DNA of 64,000 nucleotides from Strigops habroptila. Its lineage: Eukaryota; Chordata; Aves; Psittaciformes; Psittacidae. Positions 40,201 through 55,200 of this stretch are shown here, piece by piece. The DNA lies in contig NC_044283.2 of the NCBI RefSeq assembly GCF_004027225.2, forward strand, positions 15,766,992 through 15,830,991. The letters are read 5' to 3'. Under the pieces are notes generated by a model. The model searched no databases. It had not been told where the DNA came from and was given only the letters and a program-made list of their open reading frames with translations. A program made the translations under genes and the position numbers. Within the stretch, counting starts at the first letter, position 1. Each line of letters begins with the position of its first letter.

Positions 40201-43200
40201 AGCACTGCCAAGTCCACCACTAAACCAGGTATGCCACATGTACACATCCACCTCGCTACAACCTCCTTTCAGGTAGTTGTAGAGAGCGATAAGGTCCCCC
40301 CTGAGCCTTCTTTCCTCCAGACTAAATAACCCCAAGTCCCTCAGCCATTTCCCATCAGATTTGTGCTCCAGACCCTTCACCAGCTCCATTGCCCTTCTCT
40401 GGACCCGCTCCAGCACCTCAATGTCTCTCTTGCGGTGAGGGCCCCAGAACTGAACACAGGATTCCAGATGCAGCCTCACCAGTGCCCAGTACAGGGGGAT
40501 GATCGCTGCCCTGGCCTTGCTGCCACACTACTGCTGATACAGGCCAGGATCCAGCTGCCTGGGCACAAGCTGCTCATGTTCAGCTCTGTCAATCAGCACC
40601 CCCAAGTCCTTTTCCATGAGCAGCTTTCCAGCCACTCTGCCCCAAGCCTGTAGTGTTGCATGGGGTTGTTGTGGCCCAAGTGCAGGACGCGGCACTTGGC
40701 CTTGTTGTCAAGTGTCCCATGCAACCGGCCTCAGCCCATTGATCCAGCCTGTTCACAAATTATGCCATTATCCAGACAGGTTAACTGAGATGCTTCTCCA
40801 GTTTTATGCATTTTCAAGTGTATTAACAGCCACAATGAAAAAAAAATAGTGACTCAACACAATTTCCTAACAAGAAATCACTAAAGTTCAGATCTAAAAG
40901 CATTAATACAGCCTACAACAACAAATTCACAAAAATACTTGACTTCAGAGGATATGTCTGAAATATTTTTATTTCTTTTTATTCCACAAAGGAAAAGTTT
41001 TCAAGTCTGGTACTATAAATCTTTTAAGATGTAAAGACTGCTTAAAACTTAGCAGATGTTCTTCAGTATAACTGTTTCTGCTGAAACTAGGCAGATTCAC
41101 CCCAGAATGACTCAACAAACTAAATTACAATGTCTCCTCACCTGAGAGCACGGTCTGTGATCTGGTAACATCCAGACAGACTGAGAAACTGAAGAACTCG
41201 TGCAGTCTCTTCATCTGCTGTGTCACTCCCAGAGTATGCCAAGTCTTTTTGCTCTGACTGCTTAGTCCTTGTTGGTTTTTTACACAGTGCAGAGGACTCT
41301 GGAAGTGCTCGAATAGTTCTTAGTGCTGTGCCAGCACAACAAAATGAGTGACCGCAGTAAATCAAGTCAGTAGAAGCACAGTGCTGCTGCCACCCTCTAG
41401 TCCTTAATCCATAAATGTCTCTACTGTAGCATGATGCAGAACAAGTAAAATGGGATGTTGGTTCCATAAGACAAAATCCTTCAACGTTTCTGTGTCTCCA
41501 CTCTGCAGCATCTTCAATGTCAGCTAAATCATCTGCATCTAGCATCCACACATAAGCAGAACCGAAGCTTTCTGAGTCGTCGGGTTTAGTCCAAGGCTGC
41601 TCACTGTCTCCTCCCTCAATGAGGTTTTCATTGCTGATTTCATGCAAACAATTATACTTCTTGTTGGACTGCAAAGCAATCTCTCTGTTCTTCCACAAAG
41701 TCTTAGCATTCCTGTTTCTGCAGCTTTTCAGAATACCTCTGGTGTGGTGAGTTGATATGATACCCAGGGCTCTGGAAATCCTCTCTATAGCCACATCTGT
41801 GATTTTTTCACATCCAGACAGATCAAGGTGGTGTAGATTTTGACAATAACCAACTGAAGACCAACTGAAATTAGGGGAAAAAAGTGGTTTGTTTAGTTGG
41901 TTTTTAGTTTTTGTTCAGAAATGGGTGTAAGGCTAAATATACAGAAGAACATTTCCTCAAGTAAAATACCTATATTAATTCACAGAATATTTAAAGACCC
42001 CAGACAAGGTAGATTTGATACTCCAAGCATTGTATATATGCCTGTATATACAAGTTTCACTAGAAATTGTCAAAAGCTGGATTTCTGAGCCATAGAAATT
42101 CCACAAAGCTTTTATTACAACTAAAACTCCTTGCATAAACTGCAGTGTTGTTACCAGCATCCATTCTGGTAAAATTATCTGTGTTGTTAACGCATATATT
42201 TGAGAGCTCTATATAATGCAAGTGTTGAACACTGAAATAGCCACTGAGTTTCGTACCACAGTAAGACCCATTAGTGCAGGCTCTGCACCCATGCACCATC
42301 CCACTGATATCAATGACATTTCTGCAGCCTTCAGTAAAACTCAGGAATCCACAGTTACTATACCTAAGCCTTAAAGTTTTGCCTACCATTTGTTCGGCAT
42401 CTTGAACCCAGTATTCCAAACCCTACCAATATCAGATCAAGGGAACTACCATAACTGCATGACTCCACAAAATCTATGGACAATTTCAAGTTGTTAGTAC
42501 TAGAACAAAACACAGTTATTGTTATGGATAGCTATACATTGATAGATAACACATATCCAACAGTGAAGACAGAGCATTCTGAATGGCCGTTACAAAGTTA
42601 CATGCTTCACTTGCTGGTTTATTGATTTGCAGCTGTGGTCTAGTTCTTAGTTATGTGTGAATCCTGAATGTGATTTCTCTTAATTCTCTCTTTACTGGCA
42701 AAGGACTAAGTTTGAATGTTCCCTTGCCCCCCTCAGAAAGCTGATTTTTTTATATTATTATTTTAAGGAAACAACAATTATCTAACCTTTCAAATGCAGA
42801 GTCTGAAATATCAGTTTGAGTGAGATCCAAATACTCCAAGTTGGGGCAAAGCTCCAAGATCTGTCTAACCTGGAAAAGGAAAGGAAAATAATCAGTAAAG
42901 ACACAAGCCAGTTAAGGCTCACATAGTGTTAGGAGCCAACATACAAATTAACATTCTCTTGAATTGCAACTGATTTTCACTACCCGAGTGTTTTAAACTG
43001 AAGCACATCAGTTATTAAATAGAGGCTGCATAGCCATGAGGATTAAATGCCAGTTTCAAATGACATACCATTTTGCTAGACGCTGCAGAGCTGTAGGCCA
43101 GTACAAATGTCTTCACTGAGGAGCCCACATGAGGGAGGACATTATGAATTAAACCATGAAGTAAACGTTTTTCCATTTGTGCTATATTAATGGCAAGTGA

Positions 43201-46200
43201 ACCTTCAGCTGCTTCTTCTGCAAAATAAAACCAAATAGAGACTTTAAATGTTGGCTGAGTCGTTTGGAATTCACACTGTCATCTTACATCAAACAAGTTA
43301 GCAGAAAACAAAAAGAAAGCTTAACAAAGCATAAGTTTCAGCAAAAGGTTGTCGGAAGGTACTTTCTGAATTTGATGTACTGCTTAAGCCTCATCTTTAA
43401 AAAAAGATCTGCTTGTCTTTCTGACAGTCCTGAAGAGTTTAGCTCCAACAGCAAGTAAAAACACTATGAGTCTTAAAAGAAATTATGATTAAAGGACTTG
43501 GAGAAATAGGAGAAATATTTACTACAGATTACGTACTGCTCAGGGCTGTCTGGGGCAGCTGTTTCCACCGACTTGCTTTATACACTGAAATACAGGGCAT
43601 TCACATCCTGCAATATAACAGCTTACAAATTTTAAATTAAGCCTACAATGCATTAGGATGCAAGATGATTCATCCAAACTTCCTGAAAAGATGAAGCCTA
43701 GCTTTTATCTCCTTCCTAACTCCAGACACATCCCCCTAACTCTTCTACCTGCGCTCATGTTTGCTCTCTCTTAGGTGAATTCATTCAGCTCATTAAAACC
43801 AGCTGCTTGCTTGTCCCTGCCCTCACCCCCAATCCCTTTGTTTCTTCACCCAGCCATGAGTCAGGATGAGATGAAGAAAAAAAGTTCTCCTTTCAGGAAC
43901 CTTAAGTAGTTGCTAGACAAAGCTTCACAAGTTTGCTCTTACTGTATAAGTCTACTTTGCTTAGCAAGCATTTAATCTAGACAGAAAGTAAGTTTGCATT
44001 TGTCATTATTTTAATGTACTGGTACCAGCTATGACAGAATCTGTATTTTACACTGATTTTACAGAAAAGACTCCATTTTACACATTTATTTTTTATAGCT
44101 ATATTATCTTCAAGGGAAAAAAAAAAAAAAAAAAAACCAAAATCAGAATTTACCTACCGGATTCATCTATGTCAGCATCTTCATCCCATTCCTGGAAAGC
44201 ACGACATTCATCTTTTCTATTTTTCACCCATTCCTCATCAGGTTCCGTCTCAAGCTCTGCTGCAGGACCACTATACCAATCACCTGCTCACCCCCAAGTC
44301 CCCCAGAAAAGAAGGGGGGGAGAAAAAAAGTTAAGACAAACTTCTCACCAGTGCAGAAAACAGCAATATTCCATTGTTTAATACATAAATATGGGCTAAT
44401 AGAAATATTTAAAGCTACAAATATACTCTGATAACTTGTAACTGGCCTCACTGGCATACAGATTATTTTGTCTGTTTGAACAGGTACTTTTGCAAAGGTT
44501 ACACTTCTCAACAGGATATTTTAATTAACAGGAGAGTTTGAGGAACCAAAGCTATAAAACACCACTTAGTCCTTACTGCAGCAGAAGTTATTGAAGTAAT
44601 GTATCTGAAGAAACAATATTAAAACTAATGTTCATGCAGTTTTCTTTGAAGTTTGAATATGCAAATTAAGAATTGATGGTAGGGAAGTGTTAGCTCCATT
44701 TGTTTTAAACTTCTATTCTGCAGCTATGTATTTTACTTCTACCTACTAGCTTAACGAAATAAAAATTTTACTGATATAGATGTAACAGCAGCATTTATAA
44801 TTTAAAACCCCTCAGATTCTGAAATCATAATTAAGATGTTGAATTAGTGAATATATTTAGTATTCATACAAGCAAACAAACCTCAGTAAAACTAATCAAT
44901 GGTTTGTATACAAAAGTTACTCATGAGTTATAACCAGCATAACTTTCAGTTTCTTAATTCTACAAGACGGAAGTATGTTTTGTGTATTTTTAACATTTAA
45001 CCACGTTTCTGGGCACTATCATGCTTGACAGAAGGGTACACAGCCTTCCAGCATGCTCGGTTGTCATGTTCACTGTACACAACAGCCTATACTAAAACAC
45101 TCTCTCATACACTCGGAAATTTGATAACTGACATGCTTTCAAACAATTAAATTTAACTTACCTCTGGCCCAGCGAACAGGGTAAAGATGTTTCCAGAGAG
45201 ATCCAGTTTTAGCCAACTGTGACCATTCAGTGCTTACTTGACTACACTGACATAACTCTTGGGGGTTAAGGTAACTGAAAATGGTCAGCATTACTTCAGG
45301 AGGAAGATTAGTAATATTTGTGGTATGCCCTGTTACTTCGGTTTCTGAAATACAGAAAGCATGTGTTAAGTGAAGCACAGTCTCACAGCTTTAAACAATA
45401 GTAGTGGAACTCACATTTTGACAAGAGCAATGAAAAAAATAGTGTCTGAAAAAACGTCAAACTATTGTTTGGCGAAAGAGTTGAGAAAAAATAGGTATGG
45501 CTTTGGCTTTAAAAAGCTTTCACTGTAATAACACCTTAAACAAACAAAAAGATCAGCTCAGTTTTCTGTGCGCCATTTTCTCAACTGATTAGTTTCTTCC
45601 AACCCTGACCCCTCAAGGGTCCAAAAATACCCCTGGGCAAACGTCAACTGCTGCTACCCAATCACTGCAAGATGAAAGCAGGATCTGCTAAAAACAAAAT
45701 GCTTAAAAAAACCCATGCCTTCTGTCACGGATGAAATCTATACCTGCTTTGCCACATTCCCAGGAAACAGCGCTAACACGCAGAATCTACCAGCTGGGAC
45801 CACTCTCACCAAAAGCACGCAACCTCTTGACTGGGACACAGCAGGAAGTCTGTGCTTCACTCTTTGCAGCTGTCTCACACTTTATTTCTAACTAACTACT
45901 GGCATAGACAACTAATTTTAACTTCTGAATGGTGATGAGCCATTCAGGTTGTAAAGTAATACTAAATACTAGGTTAGAGACTAAAATGTGACCACTGTAA
46001 TTAATACTTCAATGGACAGCAGTAGGAACTATCCCTAATAGCTCTCCCTTATGCAACAGTAGAGAGAGAGCTGCAAACTATATAAAATTACAAATTCAGT
46101 GCTTTGGTTAATGTGGGTTTTGCTGTTTGAAGAGGATTTTTAATGCTTTAAGGACAGCTTACTTGAGGAAAAAAAAATATTCCTAAAATAGTTTTCAGGA

Positions 46201-49200
46201 GTTCTTAGAGCAGGTTTCACAAATTAGTAGGGATTTGCTTTTCAATTTAGGACACAAAGTACACAGACTTCACAGTGAGACAAGCATCAGGTTTCTTTTT
46301 GCACAGAAGCTTCAAAAGTGAGCATAAGGTAAACTTTACCCTGTGATGGTCTTGCTACTTCAAAAAAATATAATGAAGACTTTCACCTGATGAATCAATA
46401 TATTTATTCGTACACCTGGCAAGTTGCTGCAGGTAAACTACAGAGAAGTTCACACTAGAATGCAGTTAAAACTGCACTGGACTGTAAGCCATGGTATTTT
46501 TCTTCTATTTTTAAAAATGAATGCAGGACACATACTTCCCTCTCCCTAAAGACTAGAACACAACCATTGCAGAATTACTACTGTCCCAAACTGCTATTCC
46601 AGCTCGACTTAACAGCAAGTTATGCCATAAGGCTATTTCTGTCACTTCATCTGCTCAGACTCAATAGTGTTTCACACCATGGACCATGATCTTTTCTGAA
46701 GGCTTCACCTGGAGGGCAGAAAATGACCAGTTCAGTAGTTCAGAGAAGTCAAGTTTCATCAAAGAGAAAAAAAATCTCATTACAGAGTAGTTTTTCAAGT
46801 TTTTCTAATGAGAGCACCACATGTTACGACACCACAGTTTATGAGGGCTTGCTCTACTTATCAGTCTCACACCCCAGTATTACACTTTCAGTACATTAAT
46901 TCCCCTTCTTTGAGGCATCAACTGTTCCTTGTTAGTTAAGTAAAAAAACTTAAACTGTAAACATAGACAACTTTGGCTGCTTCAACAGTCATAAAACAAG
47001 CCTGACAGTGCACTTCAGAAGTTATCTATTTATTCTAAGTTTCATCAGGAAAGGTAGTTACAGATGAACGCAAATTAAATATCCACTCTAAGAGCTCACG
47101 TTTCATCTGACCTACTAACACGCTGCACAGATTTATTTCTTTGCATTACTCCCCACACACAGTTTCTTCCCTTCCAGTTCCTGAGAGGCCCAGAGAAGTT
47201 AGGTAGTGGAGTTGGGGAAGGTGAGTCGCTTTTCATTTGAAATACTGTCAGTTGGTTAACTATTCTGTTATTAAGCCATCAACAGAAAAGCTTACAAAGC
47301 AGTCCTGAAAACCAAGAATGCAGAGTCTGCAAACAGAAAATACCATTTCAATGGAAATATGAAATTAGAATTATCATTTTTGCCTGTTTGTTATATCAAA
47401 TATTACCATGGAAGGGAAGGAAGAATGTTGAAAACAGGTAAACAGTGAAGTACTATCTACATTACAACCTGCAAAGAAGCCTGTATTAAACAGGAAAGTT
47501 CCTGAAGTTTCAAAACTGGTTTGAAGAAACTCCCATTTTATAAAAACTATTTCATCTGCCTGTACGTAACTTTAGGTAGGTCACTGGTGTGGCTTTTGAG
47601 ATAAAAACTGCAGTTTGAAAACTACTTTAATCAGATGCTTCACCTTGATCTGCCTTCTCGTCCACAGAATACTTAAAGACCTTCTGAAGCTCTTCTGCTT
47701 GATTCCACTTATTAAGACCTCTGAATTCTGCAGCCTCTTTCTGGGAGCAGTGCTGCGCAATTACTTTCTTCTTAATATCTTTCAATTCTTCGTAAGTAAA
47801 GTATTCCATCAACATTGGCTGAAAAACCTAAAGCAAAGGAAAAAAAGTCTGATGCTTACAGAGAAAGTCAATAATGCTACACAGACCTACCAACACAGAA
47901 TTTCCTGTTTCAGATACTCTCCAAGTAAAACATGTCATACACTAAGTGAACCTAAGGACAAGATCAGCCCTCTGCTTGCCAGTGGATCACTGCATAGTCT
48001 CAGCCAAGTTGCTTAACTGTTCTCCCTAAGAGAAAAGGGAAGTGATTAAAATTGCTTAAACAATATACAAGGTACTCACATGGAAGGCAAAGTGGCAAGG
48101 AAGAAAAACATGAGAAAAGATTTCTCTTGGACAGACTTCGGAAGATGCTTCCCAGTTTTTGGATACCCATAAATCATCAGACTGGCAGTACTAGTCTATG
48201 TTTCAAATATAGGTCAGAGGCTGTTTGGGAGTGCCAGTTTGAGTCACGAAGCACTGGTTTACAGGACTTCTTCCTTTACGTTTTGCTAGACAGCCCCTTA
48301 AATAATTATCTGCTCAAACAAATCCCAGCCCCAGTGGACATCAATTTCTTAAAGGACTAGAATTTCATCATAAATTTTCAATATATTCATTGTTTGAGAA
48401 CATGTCACTTTGCAGTCAGAGAACAGAACAGTGACACCACAGTCCTGAATGTTATGAACTGGCATAAATAAAAACACCACTGAACCTCTAAGCCCTTTGT
48501 CTCTATTCAGTCATTGCAGACCCTGAAGGAGATAAACATAATATTTGAGGAAAATTTACACCTACCTCTTCTTCCTCTTTCATATGAGGAAGGAAATCCC
48601 TGGTAAAGGCTTCCAACCTCTCCTTCAGCTGTTTCGCATAGTTCAGCTGTTCATACTCATTCTGAGAAGAAAGCAAAGATTTAACTGTTACCTGATCTTG
48701 TCCATTCATTCAAAGACTGAACTCTTAAATCAACCAGCATTTCAAAGTAAGGCCCATTATGTCTTCCCCATGCATGCAGCATGTTTGCTTTATTTCACAG
48801 TAAGAATGTGTACACTTACAAAGTTTCACCACAAGCTGACAGTCTGTACTGGCCTCTTACTACACAAAGTACTCCCTTCCTCCCTGGTTCCAATTTATTT
48901 TGTTAGCAGATATGAATTCACTTGTCTAATCGCACTTCTACTTTGGAGCAAAGACTGAAGTCTGCCGATCTAACAGTCTCACCCTAAGTTCAAAGTAATA
49001 ACAGACTAATCTAAGTATCTGCATGTTTTGCAGAAGAATTACTCCATGATGCAGCAATTCCACTTCATCTTTTAGCTGCATACATTTACACTAGTTATTC
49101 TACACTTCTAGCTTCCAAATTATAATCAGAATTTGGAGTCAGACGTGCTCTATAGACATGTACTTTGGAAACTGAAAGAACTCTTAAATAAAGATGTAAC

Positions 49201-52200
49201 TGACTTTTAAATGGTGAGGTTAGACCAACCTCTCTACCAATCTGTTAGCTTGTTCTGTGTGCCAGCAATAAGAAGCTGGTTCTTAAATCTGCCCAGTAAT
49301 TGCAACACACAATTCCTCACAGCTCTTACAGTAAATGTTGTAAGTTTTTCTTGTCAAGCTTCTACGACATCAAGAAACCCTGACTATTACAGATTAAAAA
49401 AAAAAAGCTTAAGCCATCAGATTAAATTAAATGAACCACACTGTCAAAAAAAGTTAAACAGCATATCTAAAGAGAGCCAGAGAAATCTGGTTTTCCACAC
49501 TTAAGTAACAGATTAATACTAGCATCCTATCAGAGAAGGTGTAACACAAAGCCAAGTGTTAGACTTCCCCTCTCCTTTACGTCCCTTCATTTTCCAACTC
49601 ATTAATGAAAACAACTTTAGACAAATTTTAAGGTTTGATAATGCACAGGGGGGAAAAAAAAAAAAATATTTGCAGGATGCCCAGGTCAAAAGCAACCTGA
49701 GACAGTAAAATGGAGTCAATCAACTGCACACTTCATATTTTTCTTACTGAAATATGGACCACGTGTACCAGAAATATAATACGGGATGTCAAATTATTGT
49801 TGGAGACCATAGTTCTTAGAGTGCAGGAGTTGAGTTGGGTTGGGTTCCCCAGAGGAAAGACATAGCAGAATTCAAGTAGGACTCTACTGGAGAAGAATTT
49901 AACAACTTCAAGTTGTTAAAAAGCCAGCTGGAGAAATAACATTTAGAGTTTCTTGAGGACTGGAACATTAACAACATTACTGAGCAACAGATTACTGGAA
50001 GGAGTACATGACTCACTAACAGAATAAAACAATGCACTTTTTTTGCCCTTTTCATGTTTTTAACTGCGGTAATCATCTCCATTTGTGACATTACGATGCT
50101 TCGTGCCACAAAAATAGATTCTTAGGGTTTCCTAACAAATTAATTACAAACATTATAGTCAGAAACTGTTTTGATCAATTAGCAGTCTTTGTATTTGAGA
50201 CTTCCATGTTGTCTCTCCAAAACACCTCCAACTACGCAGTGCCGGACTGCTGTCACAAAATACACCTCTGGAAAGAACTTTTACTAGAAATTTAGCAACT
50301 GAGTTGAAAGGCAAAAGAATTCGTGTTTCTGAGTGGAAAGTTTTCACTACTGTACCAAGAAACCACAAATGCTTCTTCTTCCTCTTTACCTTCAGAGACT
50401 ATTAAGAAAAGTTGAGGAGAACTAAGAAATAATCACAGCATGTTCTCCTTAGGACACAAGTCCTTCTTATAGTCTACTTACCTTTACATTCTTTAACCCT
50501 TTCTCAAAGAGGCTAAGCATCTCTGAGAGTTTGTTGTCCGAGTGTACATTGTACACTGTCCGGCTACGTTGCTGAAGTAAACCAATGATACACTCATTTT
50601 CAATCTGCTCATGCATTTTAAATTCCTTGAATGTGGCATAAAGAGATTGCAGAAGAGCCCGAAAATCATTGTTGTTGGAGAAGTTGGTCTTGGAAAGCTA
50701 GAAGAAAGAAAAGCTCATAAAAAAATCAATGCAAATCACATCAAGTTAAATCCTTAGAACAGGTATTAGCTCCAGTTATCCACTTCTTCCAGAAGTAGGC
50801 TCAATTAATACCAGCATTTGAATGCTACAGATTAACATTTATAAAATATCTCTAGTAATATGACTTTTGAAACTATTCACAGAATATGTAATTATTTTAA
50901 CCTTTATGACTGCCATTGATTTTTTATTTATTAACAGGAACTCACAAATTCTATATAAACCCCTCAAACTTGCTTTAAAACTTTTTGAAAGTCATTATGC
51001 CTGGTCATTTCATAGATACATTTCCTCTTACAGGTCAGTAAAACAGTAAGCCAGTCACGCTCCTATTCTGTTAACTCCCCAAAATAAGTTAACACAGCAG
51101 TTCTTCTACAACGTTGTGCTTTATGAATGAGGTTTAAGTAAATCAAGGGATTTAATTTCACAGTTCTCTCATTTCAAAGGCCAACTATGTAACTGCATTT
51201 CCAATCACAGGCTCTGAAGAAAAATATGAAGCTATAATTTTAGAAATATTACAAAGAACTAATGTGACTACAGAAGTTTAACAAAGCACAATATACACAA
51301 TAACGCACATTGCAATGAAAAGTGTGTAACATTTAATCAGACAAATTCTAAAGGCAACTGTCTCATTCCACATGAGTGAACAGAGCTTAAGAAAACAGGA
51401 AAACAGTATGACAACTTCTTAAAGGAAGATCATCCTTGAGAGAACAATGCAGTCATAGCATTAGCTTTAAGAAGCCATTAAAATCAAGGTCGTATTTAAT
51501 CAACACAGACCCATCTTGAAATAAACAAATGGAGAAAGATTTCCTGGCAGAAATCAATGCAATCTCCCCAGGCCAGTGGGTAACTGAAAGGCGTAGCTTA
51601 GCCACTCTCCCAGAGCTACGCTGCAGCCTGCACTAGGAACCTGTTACGATGGGCCCCTGTGCCTGTCTTTAGGGACCTATTATTCACAAAGAATGCCAAG
51701 TCCTACCAAGTGAATATAAACTATACTAACTGTTGGAACAGGTTTCCAATGGACTGAGAACCAACAAATCAAGACAGCACAAAGTTCTAGGTAACACAGT
51801 AGTGCCATTTTGACATACATACAGTCACCATTAGCAACAATACGTTTTAAAACTGCATTTTCCTCTGATGAATGTAGAAAGCCAGTATTTTTTCCATTCC
51901 TATATTTTATTCCACATGCAGCTTCAAAAATCGTAGCCTATGGCAGGATACAAGAGCAAGCATTCTAAAAATACAAATAACTTCATTCAGAAGACAAGCC
52001 ACTGGAATATTCAGAAGTGGTTTAGTTTACAAAGACTCTGGAATCTAAAGGGATTTATTAGAAAGGGGAATCTGAGACATATATGTTCACGCATATTACT
52101 TGCATACATCAAAAACAACCGTAAATCGAGATATCTAAAACTTCTGTAATTTAAAAACAAACAACCCAACAAATGTACTTATTCATTCTTGCATTGCATT

Positions 52201-55200
52201 GCCACTTCCTGGCAGCCACTAGCAATGCAGCCAAAACACTCTGGACATCCGCCAAGCCCTTATGCAACCCCACGTCAGCTGTGCAGACTGTACATTACAT
52301 GCTGTACATAGGAGCAAAATGACTGTCATCATGGGAAAACAAATTTACTTAGCCTCAGCGGAGGTAGAAAACAGGACAATGTTAAGCGTTGGGTTCTTTG
52401 GGTTTTCCCCCTTTAGACCAACCACTGACAGGTCAGGAAAAATTCCTACATTTGTGATGAACTGTGTTAGGATTTGAGGCATGCATTCTTAATGTACTGA
52501 TCACAAATGGGAAAAGACCTTGGCCCTAAAGACCATTTCTATTCTATGCTAATCTCCAACCGCAATACACAGAGCAGTACTAGATGAAACTAAAGGCTAG
52601 ACTTCCCACACTGAAAAGCAGAAGCCTGAACAAGCACAGGAGATGACTGTAGAATTGTCTCTTCAGTATAGCTCCTCACTTCCAGCTGCTTGCGGTTCAG
52701 GCCTCAAGTAATGATGAAGTTTGGTTTCTAATGTAGCATTTCTCTTGATCAAGGACCATCTCAAAATTGCTCATTCTACCCATAAGGATCCACAATACCT
52801 AGAGTCAGTCCTCAAAGGCCCTTTTCCCCAGGAATCCCACTTGGTCTCAAATGCTTGGCATTGATTGCCATAAAAACATAAACAAGGCTGCTGAAGTCTG
52901 TAGCAGGAAGATTACACATAACTATTTTATTTTGCTGTTGGGCTTAAAAAATACAAAAAATAAATAGACTGGTTCTTATACAATATAGCACCTTCTCACT
53001 CTCCCAACCTGAAGTCTTTTCAAGACTCAGAAACTTCTGTTGAACCTACCTATTATCATCCACAAATCTAGAACAAATATTCGTTTGTGCATGCAATTTA
53101 AGAATTCCTATTATAAATGTATTGTTATAGAAGCCACTCTGACATGCAACCCTTGCATATTCACCTCTGCTTCTGGGGCTTCCAGCCCCAGATATGCAGG
53201 AGATTAGAACTATGGAGAGGATATTGAAGTTTAATGACTGTACTTGAATCAGAAATAGGTGCATTAAAATGTCAGCCAAAGCTGAGAAAAAGTGGTTTTT
53301 CAGAGGACAAGTAGCCTAGCAACAAAGCCACTCAGTCACATCTGTAATTTCATTACCAGGACTGATGAAGCCTTATGATGGGGGACTAAGACTATTAACA
53401 GACAGCAGCTGCTCCACTCTGAGGTCTACTTTCACCAGCTCTTCACAAGGAAAACTAGTGCAGGAGTTTAGTAGTGCAAAAAGAAAACCACCATCCCTCA
53501 AACTCAGGCAGAGAATCCCAGGAGAGCAGCAAGGCAGAGGAAATGGATTGTATCAAGGATATTGGCTGACTGGTCAAGAATATAAAGCACAGTGGACGTG
53601 TGCTCCCTGAGCAGGCTTAAAACAAATTGCATTAAACCGATTATCTAATGGGTGCTAGAGATACCTGGAAGCTTTCTGGACTTTTGAAGGCTTCATATTT
53701 AAACAATTGTAAGCTATAGTGCAAATGGTTTTGTGTTTGGAATGCAAAGTCTACTTGAGGAGCAGTCCCACAAGTGGAACAGGCCTGGTGGCTCCAAAAG
53801 CCTCATGAAATTTAAGAATTATACATAATCCAAACTACCCGAGCAACAGGCCAAACAACAGTGAAATTCTATCAGAAACACTTCAGAGACCTTTGGCTGA
53901 TGCAGGCATACTCCAGAAGTAGCTAGGAGCTGTTAAATTCAGTTTTATTTATTAAATCCTTATTATCAAAAAAAAAAACCAAACAAACCAAAAACCCCAC
54001 AAAACCAAACAAGACCCCCACACATCAACTTTATTTCAAGTAAACCGGGGGGGGCACATCAATAATCCTGGGGCCACTGTGGTGCCAGCAGTGAAGTAAA
54101 GCACAACGTCACAGAGTGTACCAAATCTATTCCAATTAACAGCATGAGCAGATGATAGTCAGGCTAACTCCTCTCCTAAAGTTTTTCGTACTTAACTGGT
54201 CAATGCAGGGGGTTTGCAATATACAATACTTAAAACTCAAGACTGAAATAAAAATCAGAAATATTGATTCTTTTTCACTAGGGCTGAAAGCAATGTGTAA
54301 ACTAGGATTAGGATTATTAAGAAGTAAATCTTAGAAGTTTTCTACTACGGATTCAATATCAGGTAATTTCATTCTTTCTTTGCAGGAAAAAACAGTAACT
54401 CTGAATGAAGAAATCACTTGATGTACATCTTTTTTTTTTAAATTTCAAATTATGCAATTAAAGAATAGCTATGCTTGAAAAATCTGTGTGGCTCTGGCAA
54501 TTATAAACCAGCTCGAGGTGAGTGCCCAGCTCCACTGGACTACAATGGAGCCATTAACATGGTCAAGATGAAAGTACAGAGACGTGGCAAACAAACATCC
54601 TGCTTTACTGTAAGCTATTATTTCAGTTTTGTGCTTCAAGAGCAAAATGACAAGACTGGAAAGATTCACAAACAATGCTGTTCATACATTTGCCAACATA
54701 GAAAAATGTCTTCTAAGAAGAAAACAATTTTCCGGAAGTGTTAGTTTACAGTGAGTAAATTGAAACAGTTATTTCCTAATATCTATGCCAAAAATACATT
54801 TAATAAGTGGAAAAGGTTTGCTTCTTCCTTAAAAATATCCAAACATACCATTAGCTGGCAAGAAGAAAGTAGCAGACAGGGATAAAGAAAAAGTTCACTG
54901 CTCTTATCAGACTAGCCCAGCAGTAAGCAAACTCTATGCTGTGTACTAACTTTCCCAGCTACAAGTTATCTCTGCATTCCCAACTGCAAGCTGAAAAAAA
55001 CCAAAAATGTAAGGAAAAAGAACAGGAAAGTGAAAATTTATTTTTCCACTCTGCCCAAAGATTTCACAAATGTAAACTGGAATACTTACAGAAGTTTAAA
55101 GTGGCTACAGATCCCCAAACTGCTTTATTTCAGCTGAAGGTTTTCCCCATAAGCACCTGTAACTTCTGAACAACCACTAACCCTAAAAATTAAGTCTGGA

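Noticed and set aside
40153..40479. A 108-residue minus-strand frame as a host gene
   Set aside because: It is the broken ORF2 end of a CR1 LINE.
41138..41794. A 218-residue minus-strand frame as a separate gene
   Set aside because: It is the inner part of FBXL5 exon 9; its Met is internal and the frame continues upstream to the acceptor at 41864.
48545..48958. A 137-residue + strand frame
   Set aside because: It is antisense to FBXL5 exon 3 and its intron; it shadows the true coding strand.
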